64,000 bases of DNA from assembly GCA_002943765.1 (NCBI GenBank), contig PQWQ01000038.1, positions 124,001-188,000 of the forward strand. The letters are read 5' to 3'. The position numbers were made by a program, and so were the translations under genes. The notes below the pieces were generated by a model. It was not told the DNA's origin. It ran no database searches and saw nothing but the letters and a program-made list of their open reading frames with translations. This stretch comes from Psoroptes ovis. Its lineage: Eukaryota > Arthropoda > Arachnida > Sarcoptiformes > Psoroptidae. This document shows, piece by piece, positions 12,520-23,432 of this stretch (the stretch's first letter is position 1; every line of letters begins with the position of its first letter).

Positions 12520-14769
12520 ATGTTACGAATTAATTCATCAAAAACAGAGCTGGTAATCAATAATAATAACAATAATTTACGTAATATGCCATCACCACCA
12601 TTATCAAATGATGATATGGATGATGTAGATGATGATCATGAAGAAGAAGATGAAGAAGTTGAAGTTGATGATGGCCAATTTAATCAATCGACAACGATAA
12701 TTGTTGATGGTAATGACAACGATGATGGCAGTGATAATGATGGGCCATCCAATGATAGTATGACGAAAAAAATTCAACGAAATCGTCGTACGAAATCGAG
12801 ACAACAACAACAAAATGATTCGATTGATAATAGTAATAATGGTTCATTGCGTAAACCAAAATGTGCCCGCTGTCGTAATCATGGTATGATTTCATGGCTT
12901 AAAGGTCATAAAAGACATTGTCATTTTAAAGATTGCCGTTGTGCTAAATGTAATTTGATTGCCGAACGACAACGTATTATGGCTGCACAAGTTGCATTGA
13001 AACGACGGCAAGCAGCTGAAGATGCTATAGCCATAGGGTTACGTGCTATGGCAACCGGTGCACCGGCTGTTAATGGTTATCTACCACAAGGACCAATATT
13101 TGGTCTCGAAATAACTGAACCAGAAACTAAAAAAGTGAAATTTGATTGTCAAGATTCATCGAATACACCACCACCGGACGCTATTAAAGAATCGGGAACA
13201 ACAAATGATGAATTGAATGTTGAAAAAATTGATGAATCTATAGCCCCAAAAGGAAATAATACAACCAAACAACGAAATGCAATCAATAAAATGCAGAAAT
13301 GTTTGAAAAAAATGAAAACCAATTCAATCAATGACAATACAAATGAACAACAACAACAATCAATTCGTATTGAATCGAATGATCCGATGAAAACAACATG
13401 TACCAGTAATCGTTCAAAATTATTGGATTCAAATTGCGCGCTATTAACCAATGCTGCCGATGATTATCGTTCAGGTCGTGCGTCACCAATCACAACATTA
13501 GCACGGCTATTTCCGGAACAACGAAATCAAATCATTGAGCTAGTATGGCATGCAACTGAACATTCAATGAGTAAATGTATTGAACATTTTCTATCGATTG
13601 ATGAAGCCAATGAATTGAAACAAAATCTGCTGGAAAATGATTATAATCTTAAGAGTTTATTCAGTAAACAAAATCAAAATCAAACAAATATTAAACAACA
13701 ACCTACACCGACATTGACAGTATCTCGAGCATCTTCTTCATCAGCATCTTCAATTTCTCCTACGATACGAACAACAATAGCCCCTGTGAATAATCATCAT
13801 ACAAAAAGCATCAATCATCATCAATTATCATCTCAAATTACATCATTTCAACATCGGCTACATCAGCAGCCGTCAGCACATCAATTGACTAATGATGATA
13901 ATGTAATCATTGCTCATCATCCGATTGTTCCATCTGGTTCATCAATATCATCTGCATCTGCATCGACAATACCTTTTGATTATAAATCAAATACATTCTA
14001 TAGCAATCATCATTCATCACCGCTGTACAATCAACCTTTGACATTGCATTCATCAATTCGTTCATTGTCAACATTTCCATCATTCGGTGGTGTACCACCA
14101 CCATCATCATCACCATTGATCATAGATCGAGCAATTCAACATAATCATAATTCATTATCATTCAATTCAATGTTTAATAATTCATTTTTACCCTTTCATA
14201 CATTGAACACAGCAGCAGCAGCAGCAGCAGCCACAGCAGCAATACCGATTAGTTTATTACCACCTTTACCGCTACAGCCACCACCTCATCAATCGACGGA
14301 TCTGTGTATGAATTGTGGTGATGATGTCAACATCGGTGTTGCAGATACATCATCAAAATTAACGAATAAAAAGTCAATTATGGCCAACAATGGCCAATAT
14401 GTAACACCATTGTTGACCGGCGATTCAACGTTACCATATGGTCTTGTACCGCTTGTTAGCCAAACAAATAATTGTAACAACAACAGCAATAATAAATCAA
14501 TGAACAATATCAAGGCACCAATCACTAATCATTCATTAATTTCATCACTTGGCGCGATTGATTCAAGCATAGCAGATTCAACATTGAATCCAGAATATTC
14601 AATCAATAATGGATCTAATTCATTTGAATTATTCAATAATTCTCATCGTATGTCGAATCATCATAAAATATTTCAATCATCGATCATTGGTAATGGTAGC
14701 TCGGATGCTGTTGATTTAACCAAGACAACTACTTTGTCATCATCATCATCATCAACAACAACAAATTGA
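12520..14769 (+). CDS. Dmrt93B: DM-domain (doublesex/mab-3) transcription factor, Dmrt93B-like
   Basis: This is a nuclear zinc-module DNA-binding regulator of the DMRT family, which acts in sexual differentiation and neural development in animals. It is one uninterrupted frame of 749 residues; ATG at 12520 is used, but the Met at NMPSPPLS is an alternative start. The DM domain is at about residues 112-160, with the paired Cys/His ligands visible (KCARCRNHG, RHCHFKDCRCAKC) and then ERQRIMAAQVALKRRQAAED. The block AIGLRAMATG...YLPQGPIFG after it is, from memory, typical of the Dmrt93B group; assignment within DMRT-A genes is less certain. A DMA domain sits at about 323-359 (SPITTLARLFPEQRNQIIEL). 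The acidic N-terminus and the His/Ser/Asn-rich, poly-Ala C-terminus are low complexity. A P80 element follows the stop by 35 bases, probably in the 3' UTR. Confidence 0.9.
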   Translation: MLRINSSKTELVINNNNNNLRNMPSPPLSNDDMDDVDDDHEEEDEEVEVDDGQFNQSTTIIVDGNDNDDGSDNDGPSNDSMTKKIQRNRRTKSRQQQQNDSIDNSNNGSLRKPKCARCRNHGMISWLKGHKRHCHFKDCRCAKCNLIAERQRIMAAQVALKRRQAAEDAIAIGLRAMATGAPAVNGYLPQGPIFGLEITEPETKKVKFDCQDSSNTPPPDAIKESGTTNDELNVEKIDESIAPKGNNTTKQRNAINKMQKCLKKMKTNSINDNTNEQQQQSIRIESNDPMKTTCTSNRSKLLDSNCALLTNAADDYRSGRASPITTLARLFPEQRNQIIELVWHATEHSMSKCIEHFLSIDEANELKQNLLENDYNLKSLFSKQNQNQTNIKQQPTPTLTVSRASSSSASSISPTIRTTIAPVNNHHTKSINHHQLSSQITSFQHRLHQQPSAHQLTNDDNVIIAHHPIVPSGSSISSASASTIPFDYKSNTFYSNHHSSPLYNQPLTLHSSIRSLSTFPSFGGVPPPSSSPLIIDRAIQHNHNSLSFNSMFNNSFLPFHTLNTAAAAAAATAAIPISLLPPLPLQPPPHQSTDLCMNCGDDVNIGVADTSSKLTNKKSIMANNGQYVTPLLTGDSTLPYGLVPLVSQTNNCNNNSNNKSMNNIKAPITNHSLISSLGAIDSSIADSTLNPEYSINNGSNSFELFNNSHRMSNHHKIFQSSIIGNGSSDAVDLTKTTTLSSSSSSTTTN

Positions 14770-14803
14770 TCAATCTCTTTGATCGATATTTTGAATTGAA
14801 CCA

Positions 14804-14886
14804 TTAGATTGTCCGCAAAGTTTTTGCCCAGTTATATCGTAGAAAATCATCGAGAAAAATCGGCAAAAACTTTTCGGACAACCTAA
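14804..14886. mobile_element. P80 miniature palindrome, type B, in probable dmrt 3' UTR
   Basis: The left end is TTAGATTGTCC with GTCCGCAAAG; the right arm, reversed, is GTCCGAAAAG. CA precedes and TA follows. It starts 35 bases after the DM-domain gene's stop codon. Confidence 0.85.
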
Positions 14887-15273
14887 TAATTTTGTTATCA
14901 CATTTTTGAAATTGAAAATTATGGATTTGAAAGTAAAAATAAATAAATCTGATTTTTGTTGACAGGATTTCAATCGAATTAATCATTCATTTATTTATAT
15001 TCAAAATTAATATGGACAACCGTAGCAGCAGCAGTTGTAGGGCTATAACCTAGTCTTTTTTTTGTGGCCAAAGATTTTCGGGGGCTTTTCGGGGCCCTAA
15101 TATTGCAAAGACTATTGAATCAATCAAAATAATTTTTGATTGTGTCAGTAATATTGAATATCCAATTAGCCTTATTCGAACGATTAAATATCACACAAAA
15201 TATGCTCCACCTTTTTGATGTTTTTTTTGATTTGATTTGATTTGATTCGATTTGTTTATTTATTTTATTTATA

Positions 15274-15356
15274 TTAGATTGTCCGAAAAGTTCTGGCCAA
15301 TTTTCAAATATTTTTCAACTATAGTAAATTGGCATAAAACTTTTCGGACAACCTAA
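15274..15356. mobile_element. P80 miniature palindrome, divergent arms (type D)
   Basis: The left end is TTAGATTGTCCGAAAAGTTC with a TGGCCAATTT inner arm; the right side has AAATTGGC and then AACTTTTCGGACAACCTAA. TA is on the left only. The inner arm differs from the other types. Confidence 0.8.
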
Positions 15357-15738
15357 ATATTAGATTTTCAAATTTATATCAGATTCTCAAATACTGTGTT
15401 TGTATTTGTCTTAAATACACACGAAACACACACACAAAAAGAACTTAAGTGTGTGTGTGACACAGGTGTAGATGCATTCAGGCTTCTTCTATAGCCTTTA
15501 GCCCACCAGCAATGAATTTATGAGTATGTTTACAATCAGGCCATTTGTGTATTCATTTGTATGAAACATGAGCGCAGGTGGTCAAAAAGCATATTTTTCT
15601 GTTATTTTGACAATTCAATTTTTGATAATAATAATTTTTAATTGATTGAACCACTTTACTTTCGATGATAATTCTATTTCATTCGAAAAAATTCAAGATT
15701 TTTCAAACATTTCTTATATCAAATCAAACATTATTTTA

Positions 15739-15831
15739 TAAGGTTGTCCGATAAGTTCTTGCCGTTTTTCGAATGAAAAAAAATTGAAAAAAAACATTCG
15801 AAAAACGGCAAAAACTTTGCGGACAACCCGA
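15739..15831. mobile_element. P80 miniature palindrome, type A
   Basis: TA is duplicated on both sides. The left arm is GTCCGATAAGTTCTTGCCG and the right arm, reversed, is GTCCGCAAAGTTTTTGCCG. Arms extend through TTTTTCGAATG around a short A-rich loop, making one of the longer hairpins. Confidence 0.85.
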
Positions 15832-16017
15832 TATATGTCTTAATAATAAAATTATTTCTAAGAACATTTTCTTTTCTTTTCGGTTAATTTGTTATGTAAA
15901 CAATAATTGGCTAATAAATATATATACGTAGATACATAGAAAGATACAAGAATCAAAATCTTCTAAGTTTTTACAAGTGAATATTGGCCATTATTTGTTA
16001 AACAAATTACAAATATA

Positions 16018-16100
16018 TTAGGTTGTCCCATAAGTTCTTACCGTTTTTTTTAAATATTTTTTTCATTCGAAAAACGGCAATAACTTTGCGGACAACCCAA
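16018..16100. mobile_element. P80 miniature palindrome, type A, mixed ends
   Basis: TA flanks both sides. The left arm is GTCCCATAAG and the right arm, reversed, is GTCCGCAAAG, so the copy carries two different terminal variants. The inner arm is CCGTTTTT with one CGAATG. Confidence 0.85.
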
Positions 16101-16262
16101 TATTTCAAGAGATAATAATAATAATAATATTTGTCTTATTCGACAATAAGACAAGATTTTTGCTCTTAATTGTATTTGTGTTCTCAAGAAAACATGAATA
16201 AGTATTCATATACTTGAATATTGATGGGAATGATGATGATGATAATCATCGAAGACGATATA

Positions 16263-16345
16263 TTAGGTTGTCCGAAAAGTTTTTACTGATTTTTCGAATG
16301 ATTTTCCACCGATATAACCGGCTGAAAACTTTGCGGACAACCTAA
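16263..16345. mobile_element. P80 miniature palindrome, type B
   Basis: TA precedes; TT follows. The left arm is GTCCGAAAAG and the right, reversed, GTCCGCAAAG. The core contains CCGATATAACCGGC. Confidence 0.85.
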
Positions 16346-16568
16346 TTATAATATAAATTGGGCTCATTCATTCAAATGATAATAACACATACCTTGATTT
16401 GTTGAACTATGTGTTCAATTATCAATTTATTATCAATTTTGTGAACACAATATATTATATGGTCTTCAACAAAAGGTCTTGTCCACTAAGACGAAGACCA
16501 CCTTGGCTGCTGTTTATCTTATTTGTTTATTCATTTATTTTTTATTTTATTAGCTAAGAGGTCATATA

Positions 16569-16648
16569 GTGGGTTGTCCCATAAGTTTTTGCCGGTTATA
16601 TCGTAGAATATCATTGAAAAATCGGCAAGAACTTATGGGACAACCTAA
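16569..16648. mobile_element. P80 miniature palindrome, B core with A-type ends
   Basis: Both arms carry GTCCCATAAG as in type A, but the interior is the type B GCCGGTTATATCGTAG block. TA flanks both sides. This is a clear mosaic between two subtypes. Confidence 0.85.
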
Positions 16649-17312
16649 TAATTGATAATTGAATAATTTGAGTAAATTGTATTGTCGGTCATTTTATTAT
16701 TTATTTTCTCAAAAAAATTAACAATTGGTCCAATAAACCATGATCATGGGAACCATAGAGATTGAATGAATGCTTTTACTGAATGGTTGAAGGCTTTGTC
16801 GAATAAATTTTAAGAAAAATTCAAAATTTTCAAAGTTTTCAAGTCGTTTTAGTGTTGATGATGATGATGACAACCACTAATCCATGACATGTGTGATGAT
16901 TAATCTATTTACAAAATCAAATCGTCGAACATATGTTTTATCTTTACTCATTTTGAATGATTGATATTTCTTTTGGTGATGAGTTTTTAATCAAGTTACG
17001 AAGATTATAGATTATGGACTGTCATTTTTTGACATTTAACTAAAAATCATGGTTTATTTTTACAAATTTCATTTCGAAATGCATGCACATGTATGTACAA
17101 CGTGTGTGTCCATTGGGTTTATTAGGACAATAACTTTGGATGATTTGAAGGAAAAAACACTTGTAAATTCACTTGTCAAAATTATGGATTAATTATGTTC
17201 ATTTGATTTTTTGAGTAAATTTTGAACGAAAATGTCAAACATGTTTATGTTTGTTTGTTGATGATTATAACTTTCGAATTTTTCAAAACAAAAAAAAAAT
17301 TGAGCTCTCAGT

Positions 17313-17335
17313 CGCGCCATCTGTTGATTGAAAAA
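17313..17335 (-). promoter_or_regulatory. AGATGGCGC-like site
   Basis: The plus strand reads GCGCCATCTGTTGATTGAAA. The 20-base extension is shared, with few changes, with 32476-32498. It resembles YY1/PHO or CTCF-type motifs; the factor is unknown. Confidence 0.3.
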
Positions 17336-17910
17336 GATACTAATAATAAATTTTAAATTTTTAAAATGATTTAGGTCAAACAATGATGATGCAAAGAAGA
17401 AGAACAAAATATAATTTAAACTTGTCTAAACAACTATATTGAAATGATAGAAGAAAAATTGAGAAAACTTATTATGTTCAGCCGACAAAATGAACATCAT
17501 CATCATCAATGAGTAAATAGTTTGGCATCATCAACAACAATCATTATTATCATAATCAATTGTATTTTTCTATACGTTTATGTATTGTCACCATTAAAAT
17601 AATCATATTCATTCATATTTATTTCATTCATTCATTCAAATTGCTTCCGGTATTTTTCTTTAAATTATTTTCTTATTTTTTATTGTAATCAATTGAGAAT
17701 TAAATGTGTACTTTGTTATAAATGAATGAAATATGAATGAATGATCATAATTTTATATAAATGATAATTATTTTTAAAATAATTAATTATTAATTATTAA
17801 AAATAATTTGATAATAGAATCTTCATTTGGGAGACATTGGATAAACAAAACATTGAAAGATTCGAAATTTGGATTTAAACTAAATTTTAAAAAAAAATAG
17901 AATGAATGAA

Positions 17911-19117
17911 TTACTTATGATGCTTGATATTCGATTGTAATGCTTTCATATGTTCTTCACGACCCCATACTGAACAGAATATATTTGCTTCTGTTTGTAA
18001 TGAATTATCCGAATTTGATTTATTATGTTGTTGATTTGATGCAACAATCGATTTAATTGCACGTGATGCAAATGAACTAATTCGGCCAAATTCATGTTGA
18101 TACCATTGTTTTGTTGCTTCCAATGCTTCTTGACCTGATAATTCAGGCTCCAGCACATGTTGTACAAGACCGATTCGGTGAGCTTCATGTGCATCAATTA
18201 ATTTTGCTGATAACATCAGCTGTAACGCTGTACAAGAACCGATTAATCGTATCAGACGTGTACCGCCACCAAAACCAGGCGTAACACCTAAACGTGCATG
18301 TACGAATCCAATTTGTGCATCATTGGTAGCAACACGAAAATCACATGCAGTTATTATTTCGGCACCACCACCAAGGGCTTTACCTTCGATAAGGGCTATC
18401 GATACAATCGGTAATTGTTCTAAACGTGATAAATTTGAATGCATTAATCTTGAAATATAATATGCACCACATTGATCTGAAAGATTATTTTGTCTTATTG
18501 TTTTTAGATCGGCACCAGAACAGAAAAAATTATTCGCTCCATATATTATTATCATTTTACCCTGTGAAATTGAATAAGTGAATTAATATTATTATTCAAA
18601 GCTATTCATATTCATAAAAATCAATTTAATATTTGTGCCAAACCTTTTTCCAATTTTCCAATTGATCAAGTATATCAGAAAATTGTGCCATCATAAATCC
18701 ACTAAATGCATTTCGTCGTTGTGGACTATTAATACATAAACAAGCGATACCTGTTTGATCATCCATTGTTAATTGTAAACGTCCATCACAATTTGGATCA
18801 CATTGTCGTAATTTTTCACGAATTTGTTCAATACTTAATTCAGGTAATCTTGATTTAATATCATTATCATCTATTTTATGAATGTTTCCATTGTTTATTG
18901 TTGTTGTATTGCTATTATCTTGATCTAATCTTGGAGTTTTATTCATATTAATATGATGTCCATTTTTATGTATATGATCACTAAGACCATTATTATTGTC
19001 TTTATTCGTATTTGAATTATTATTATTATTATTATCAATCATATTGTTATTGTTGTTATTGTTCATATTGGCCAAATAATTTGATGGATTGGATGATGAT
19101 GATGATGATGTGGACAT
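17911..19117 (-). CDS. ECHDC1: Ethylmalonyl-CoA decarboxylase (ECHDC1-like), crotonase fold
   Basis: The family decarboxylates ethylmalonyl-CoA and methylmalonyl-CoA, side products of acetyl-CoA carboxylase, as cytosolic metabolite repair. Exons are 18644-19117 and 17911-18561, joined at a phase-0 intron of 82 bases (K-K / G-K-M-I-I-I-Y-G). Crotonase features seen are LCINSPQRRNAFSG, the oxyanion-hole stretch FFCSGADL, ALGGGAEIITACDFRVA and GFVHARLGVTPGFGGGTRL. The C-terminal NIFCSVWGREEHMKAL ending resembles ECHDC1 rather than mitochondrial enoyl-CoA hydratase. The chosen start (MSTSSSSS) gives 373 residues against about 300 in vertebrates, the extra being an Asn/Ser-rich N-terminus. The same frame stays open upstream, with another ATG at 19480; that extension is low complexity and doubtful. 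Confidence 0.88.
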
Positions 19118-20660
19118 TTTATGAATTTGAAGATGATTTCGAAAATAATTTTGATGATGAGAAAGGGTTATAGATGCGTTATTATTATTAACAATAATAA
19201 ATTGATGATTATTTATTGTTGAATATAAGTTTTGAGGGTTATAATTTTGAATTTGATCGAATTGAATTATTTTGAAATTATTCAGGGCTATAGTTTTCGG
19301 TATAAAACACTGCCAATAGTTGTAATAATAATTAATAAAATAAGAATCACTTATTATTCTATATCTATAAATGATCAATGATGAATATGTTTGAAATATT
19401 GATGATAATGATAATGATAATGATAATGATGATGATGATGATACTAATGGTAATAATAATTTATGATACAAATGTTGCATGTCCAATATACGATATTCAT
19501 ATTATCATCATACAATTTTTTAAAATTTGGATGAATATGTGTGGCAATCAAATGACGATTCAAAGTATTAAACATGATACACATACACACATGCATGCAT
19601 GTAAATCAATACAATAACAGTTTCTTAAGTGAAATATGCATATGGGTATATGATGATATTTAATGTCCACCACCCTTACTCTCTTCGATGATATTTATGC
19701 TGCTGCTGATGATAATAATTATTAAAGTTGATAATCATAAGCTTTATTCGTTTCGCCAAGGTTAACTAGGTACACTACACATGCTTTAATTTAAGAATCA
19801 TTTCATTTATATTTATCTTATACTATACAATACAATACACCACTACACAATACAAGATAATGAATGGACAAATGTTGATATTTATAAAAAAAAAACTGGG
19901 CAATCAATCGATGATAATCGAGACACTATGTGTATAATAATAATAATCATCGATAAGAAATAATAATAACCATTAAATCATTATCATTTGATGATATTTA
20001 ATGATTGAATCGATTGATTGAATGAATAAATAAATCAATTTCAAAATACTTTAAACACACATATAATTATTCATATTGCTGCTTCTACTCGCTTATTCTC
20101 ATTATTTTGAAACATGAAATTCTGTAAAAATAAGAAATTAAAGATTTTGAATTAAGAAAAGTAATACAAACAAATATAATTTGGAAGATATTTACCACCT
20201 CTTAGCAAATAGCTTGGAAATCTTGAAGATTATAGTCAAAAATCGAATCGAATCATCTTAATTCAATTCATGATGATTGTTGTAATACGCGTAAGTATAA
20301 GTGTATGTAAGATAAGGTAATATTGAATTAAAGGATGAAAATAAATTTAAAGAAATATTTCTTTGAAAAGAGACAAGATTCGGAGAGATTTTTTCACCAT
20401 TTGTGTGGCATGACAATTTGTTATTTTAACAGTGTTTATCTCATTGACAAAACAAAAAAAAAATAAAACGAGAATAACGTGTTATTCATGGTGTTGTCTG
20501 CTGCTACCAAAAATTCAATGACTATCATCGAATGCCGGCTATTTCATTCGAATCGAATGTTTTCAATGGTTGAACAAAACGTACAGATACGTCCGAAAGC
20601 AAAAAGTTCGACGACGTAAAAATACGTATCAATAACATTTGTATGGCGGCTCATTAAATA

Positions 20661-20741
20661 CTAGGTTGTCCGAAAAGTTCATTCGGCTTAATCGAAAAGA
20701 GTTGTTCATGAAAATCGGCCATAACTTTTCGGACAACCTAA
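20661..20741 (+). mobile_element. P80 miniature element, type C
   Basis: TA precedes. The left arm reads GTCCGAAAAGTTCATTCGG then CTTAATCG; the right arm has ATCGGCCATAACTTTTCGG then ACAACCTAA. Only the outer 15 or so bases pair. Confidence 0.83.
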
Positions 20742-20915
20742 ATATATATTTATTGCGTTATTTTTTATTGTGCGATTCGAGCACAATGTTTAATCGCTAT
20801 TTCTATCTTCTTATTCTCTTGATAAATATTAAAATTTTGTAAATTATTATTATTTGAAAATCAAAAAAAAAGAGAAATTTCAAAATTCAATGAATATCAT
20901 TCAATGATAATAATA

Positions 20916-20994
20916 TTAGGTTGTCCAATAAGTTCTTGCCGTTTTCGAATGGGAAAAATCTGAAAAAACGGCAAGAACTTTGCGGACAACCTAA
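20916..20994. mobile_element. P80 miniature palindrome, type A, mixed ends
   Basis: TA flanks both sides. The left arm is GTCCAATAAGTTCTTGCCG and the right arm, reversed, GTCCGCAAAGTTCTTGCCG, so inner arms match perfectly while terminal blocks differ. Confidence 0.87.
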
Positions 20995-21158
20995 TAATAA
21001 TACAATTTACCGCTTTTGAAACATGTTCAATCTAGTTCAACTGATCAAATGATTTTCAACATTTTTACTCAAATGTTTATGAAGGGAGAAAAAGCAAATC
21101 ATCATCACATGAAGCAGCTTGGAGAGAGAAAATGATGGTAAATTGCTGCACATCATTA

Positions 21159-21319
21159 CAGGGTTTCAAGTTTTAATTCGTAGTTTTAAAATTAATTTTC
21201 ATAGTTTTGAAAATAAATTTCGTAATTTCACCGTTCAAAATTGCATTAAAAACTACGAAAATCAACTTGAAAACTATGAAAATTAATTTTAAAACTCTGA
21301 ATTAAAACTTCAAACCCTG
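21159..21319. mobile_element. P162 palindromic miniature element
   Basis: The ends are CAGGGTTTCAAGTTTTAATT and its near complement AATTAAAACTTCAAACCCTG, about 161 bases apart. TA precedes and AA follows. The arms run almost to the centre, through a conserved TTCGTAATTT block. Confidence 0.85.
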
Positions 21320-21469
21320 AATGTTATTTGATTGTTTTTGAAAATGCCAAGCTGAAAAAATGCAGATATTTACATTCATTGAAATTGAAGATAGAGTTGA
21401 ACACAATTGCGGTTGTTGTAAAAGTTTCGATGCGGAAACATTTTTGAAAATGATGATTTTTGATTATTA

Positions 21470-21631
21470 CAGGATTTCAAGTTTTAATTCAGAGTTTTGA
21501 AATTGATTTTCATAATTTTCAAGTTGAATTTCGTAATTGTAATGTAAAATTGCATTGAAAAACTACGAAAATTAATTTTAAAACTCTGAATTTAAATTTT
21601 AAAACTCTGAATAAAAACTGTTGAAAACCTG
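21470..21631. mobile_element. P162 palindromic miniature element
   Basis: The left end is CAGGATTTCAAGTTTTAATT and the right end GTTGAAAACCTG; TA is present on both sides. It lies 150 bases from the previous copy. The right arm has a duplicated AAAACTCTGAAT segment. Confidence 0.85.
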
Positions 21632-21978
21632 TAATATTTATAATAAATATTCATTTATTTGTCAAAAATTGAGAAAACAATATCTTGAGAACATCATCAT
21701 CATCATGACATTTTGTCTGCTTATTTATGATTATTAAAATATACAGATGATACAAATTATCACCATCCATAATAAGATCATAACAATTAGTTGTATTGTT
21801 TGTATCGTCGTTTGTATGAGAATTCACTTTTCGTTTATTTGTTTGTTATCATTCAATTCATAATCATTATCTTTGTTGTATGCACACACACACATATATG
21901 ATGTAATGTTAATTATTATTAATGGAAATAAGATATGATTAATTCGTTTATTATTTACAAAAATAATGGGAAAATGTT

Positions 21979-23232
21979 TTACACTTTAGATATTTCATCG
22001 AAATTATATTCAAATATTAATTCATCTCCACTCTTTGACTTGTCAAAGATCGTTTGTCTCACAAAAACTTTTTCATTTATTTCATCAATTTTTTCGATTG
22101 CGCCCGTTTGACCACGATTCTTTCCACATAATATCATCACCTTTGTACCTTGTTTACTAGGTATCACTGTTTCCAAATGACATTCATCAACATGCAAAAG
22201 GTCATTGTTGGATAGTATTCGTACGAATGCAGAATGACCTTTCGTATCGATTGATTCGATTCGGGCTTTTTGTAGATGATATTTATCACCTAATTGTTTA
22301 GTCATAACTCGTACAATGATACCGATATGCATCCATGTTGATTGATTTGATTGATCGGAATGTTTCAGCTGTTTCAAAGCATTTTTAGCTTTCCATTTTT
22401 CTTGTTCTTCAATTATTTCATCTAGAGCTGATTTTTTCGGGGGTTTTGATTCATTTTTCTTCATAACCATCGATTCACTCTTAGATGAAGCTATTAGTTC
22501 ATCTAAAGCTTTAAGTTCTTTAGATCCAGAGGCTATAGGTGTTGTCGGATTTAAAGATTTTTTAGGCGCCAAAGAAAATGTTATTTTTTGATCAGGATCA
22601 TCTTTCACCAATGTTTGTTTTGATTCGGAATCATCGATAGGATCATCATCTTTAGCTGCTTGACGAGATTTAAATTCCATTTCTGAACGTTTACCACGTT
22701 CAATTTGTTCTTGTATTAATTGTGCTTGTCGTTCATCATCATCACGAAACATTTTTTCTTTTTTTGCTTTATTTTCATTACGTTTCAATGTTTCTGGATC
22801 TCTATCGATGTAGGTTATGAACCAACCTTTTTCATTATTTTCCACATGACAAATACCTTTACGACCCATCCATTTGACTAAACCGGTAAGCGTACACCAA
22901 CGTGTCGAATTCATATGCAAATGATGACGATCTTTTATATATTCTTGATATACTTGATTCGCAAGCACACGTTTGGTTGAAAATCGACGTTTCAACAGGT
23001 GAAGAAAGTCTTTAAGAAATTCGGCTGAAAATTCATCCATATAACGATTAGGATTTTCAGAAAACAACAATAGCTGCCTTTGATGTGCTTCGGATGTCAA
23101 ATGACACTTGAAACCATTTGCATCACGACATTGTTTTTGACACATTTGACAATAAAATTTCAATTTCTGCAAACCTTTGGCTTTGATTCGTTTGCCAATC
23201 GCTTTGGCTGTCATCGGTTCGTGTTTACCCAT
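21979..23232 (-). CDS. KIN: KIN17 DNA/RNA-binding protein
   Basis: KIN17 is a conserved nuclear protein linked to DNA replication, repair and pre-mRNA processing. A single exon encodes 417 residues (human about 393). The start MGKHEPMTAKAIGKRIKAKG matches the family N-terminus. A C2H2 finger lies at about 28-50 (CQMCQKQCRDANGFKCHLTSEAH shows the ligands CxxC and HxxxxxH), followed by a winged-helix region to about 160 (NRYMDEFS, STRWCTLTGLVKWMGRKG). A charged coiled segment follows (QAQLIQEQIERGKR), then a C-terminal tandem SH3/KOW region from about 300 (WMHIGIIVRVMTKQLGDKYH, TKVMILCGKNRGQTG). The gene is divergent from mitochondrial PheRS, with 200 bases between start codons, suggesting a shared promoter. 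Confidence 0.96.
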   Translation of the reverse strand: MGKHEPMTAKAIGKRIKAKGLQKLKFYCQMCQKQCRDANGFKCHLTSEAHQRQLLLFSENPNRYMDEFSAEFLKDFLHLLKRRFSTKRVLANQVYQEYIKDRHHLHMNSTRWCTLTGLVKWMGRKGICHVENNEKGWFITYIDRDPETLKRNENKAKKEKMFRDDDERQAQLIQEQIERGKRSEMEFKSRQAAKDDDPIDDSESKQTLVKDDPDQKITFSLAPKKSLNPTTPIASGSKELKALDELIASSKSESMVMKKNESKPPKKSALDEIIEEQEKWKAKNALKQLKHSDQSNQSTWMHIGIIVRVMTKQLGDKYHLQKARIESIDTKGHSAFVRILSNNDLLHVDECHLETVIPSKQGTKVMILCGKNRGQTGAIEKIDEINEKVFVRQTIFDKSKSGDELIFEYNFDEISKV

Positions 23233-23432
23233 CTTGAGTTTTGGTTGATTTCAGATCAAAAATGAATTTTAATTTCAAAAAAAATGATGAAATTGTGTTT
23301 ATGTTTCACCGAAAACAAAAAAATAAACAAATAACTCAGCTGTTAATGTCCGTTCACAAAGGACGACTGCGAAAAAATGTTACATATGCATGAACCGGTA
23401 TTCGAGAATTTCAAATTTATAATTTAAAAAAT

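Larger units (their letters stand above)
14887..17910. other. Gene-poor intergenic stretch rich in P80 elements
   Basis: No coding region was recognised between the DM-domain gene and the 3' end of ECHDC1. It holds five P80 copies. A G/C-rich oddity at 15076-15098 (TTTTCGGGGGCTTTTCGGGG, then CCC) contrasts with its surroundings. A GCGCCATCTGTTGATTG site is at 17313-17335. The last few hundred bases are A/T-rich and probably the ECHDC1 3' untranslated region. Confidence 0.7.
19118..21978. other. Intergenic stretch with P80 and P162 elements
   Basis: No gene was recognised between ECHDC1 and KIN17, apart from the possible ECHDC1 extension to 19480. It holds two P80 copies, two P162 copies, GAT-rich microsatellite near 19395-19440, and a segment near 20530-20650 sharing GCCGGCTA and ATACGT blocks with 10295-10345. 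Confidence 0.7.

Noticed and set aside
12604..14525. Minus-strand open frames within the DM-domain gene
   Set aside because: They are antisense shadows of a well-supported gene, made by GAT/CAT repeats.
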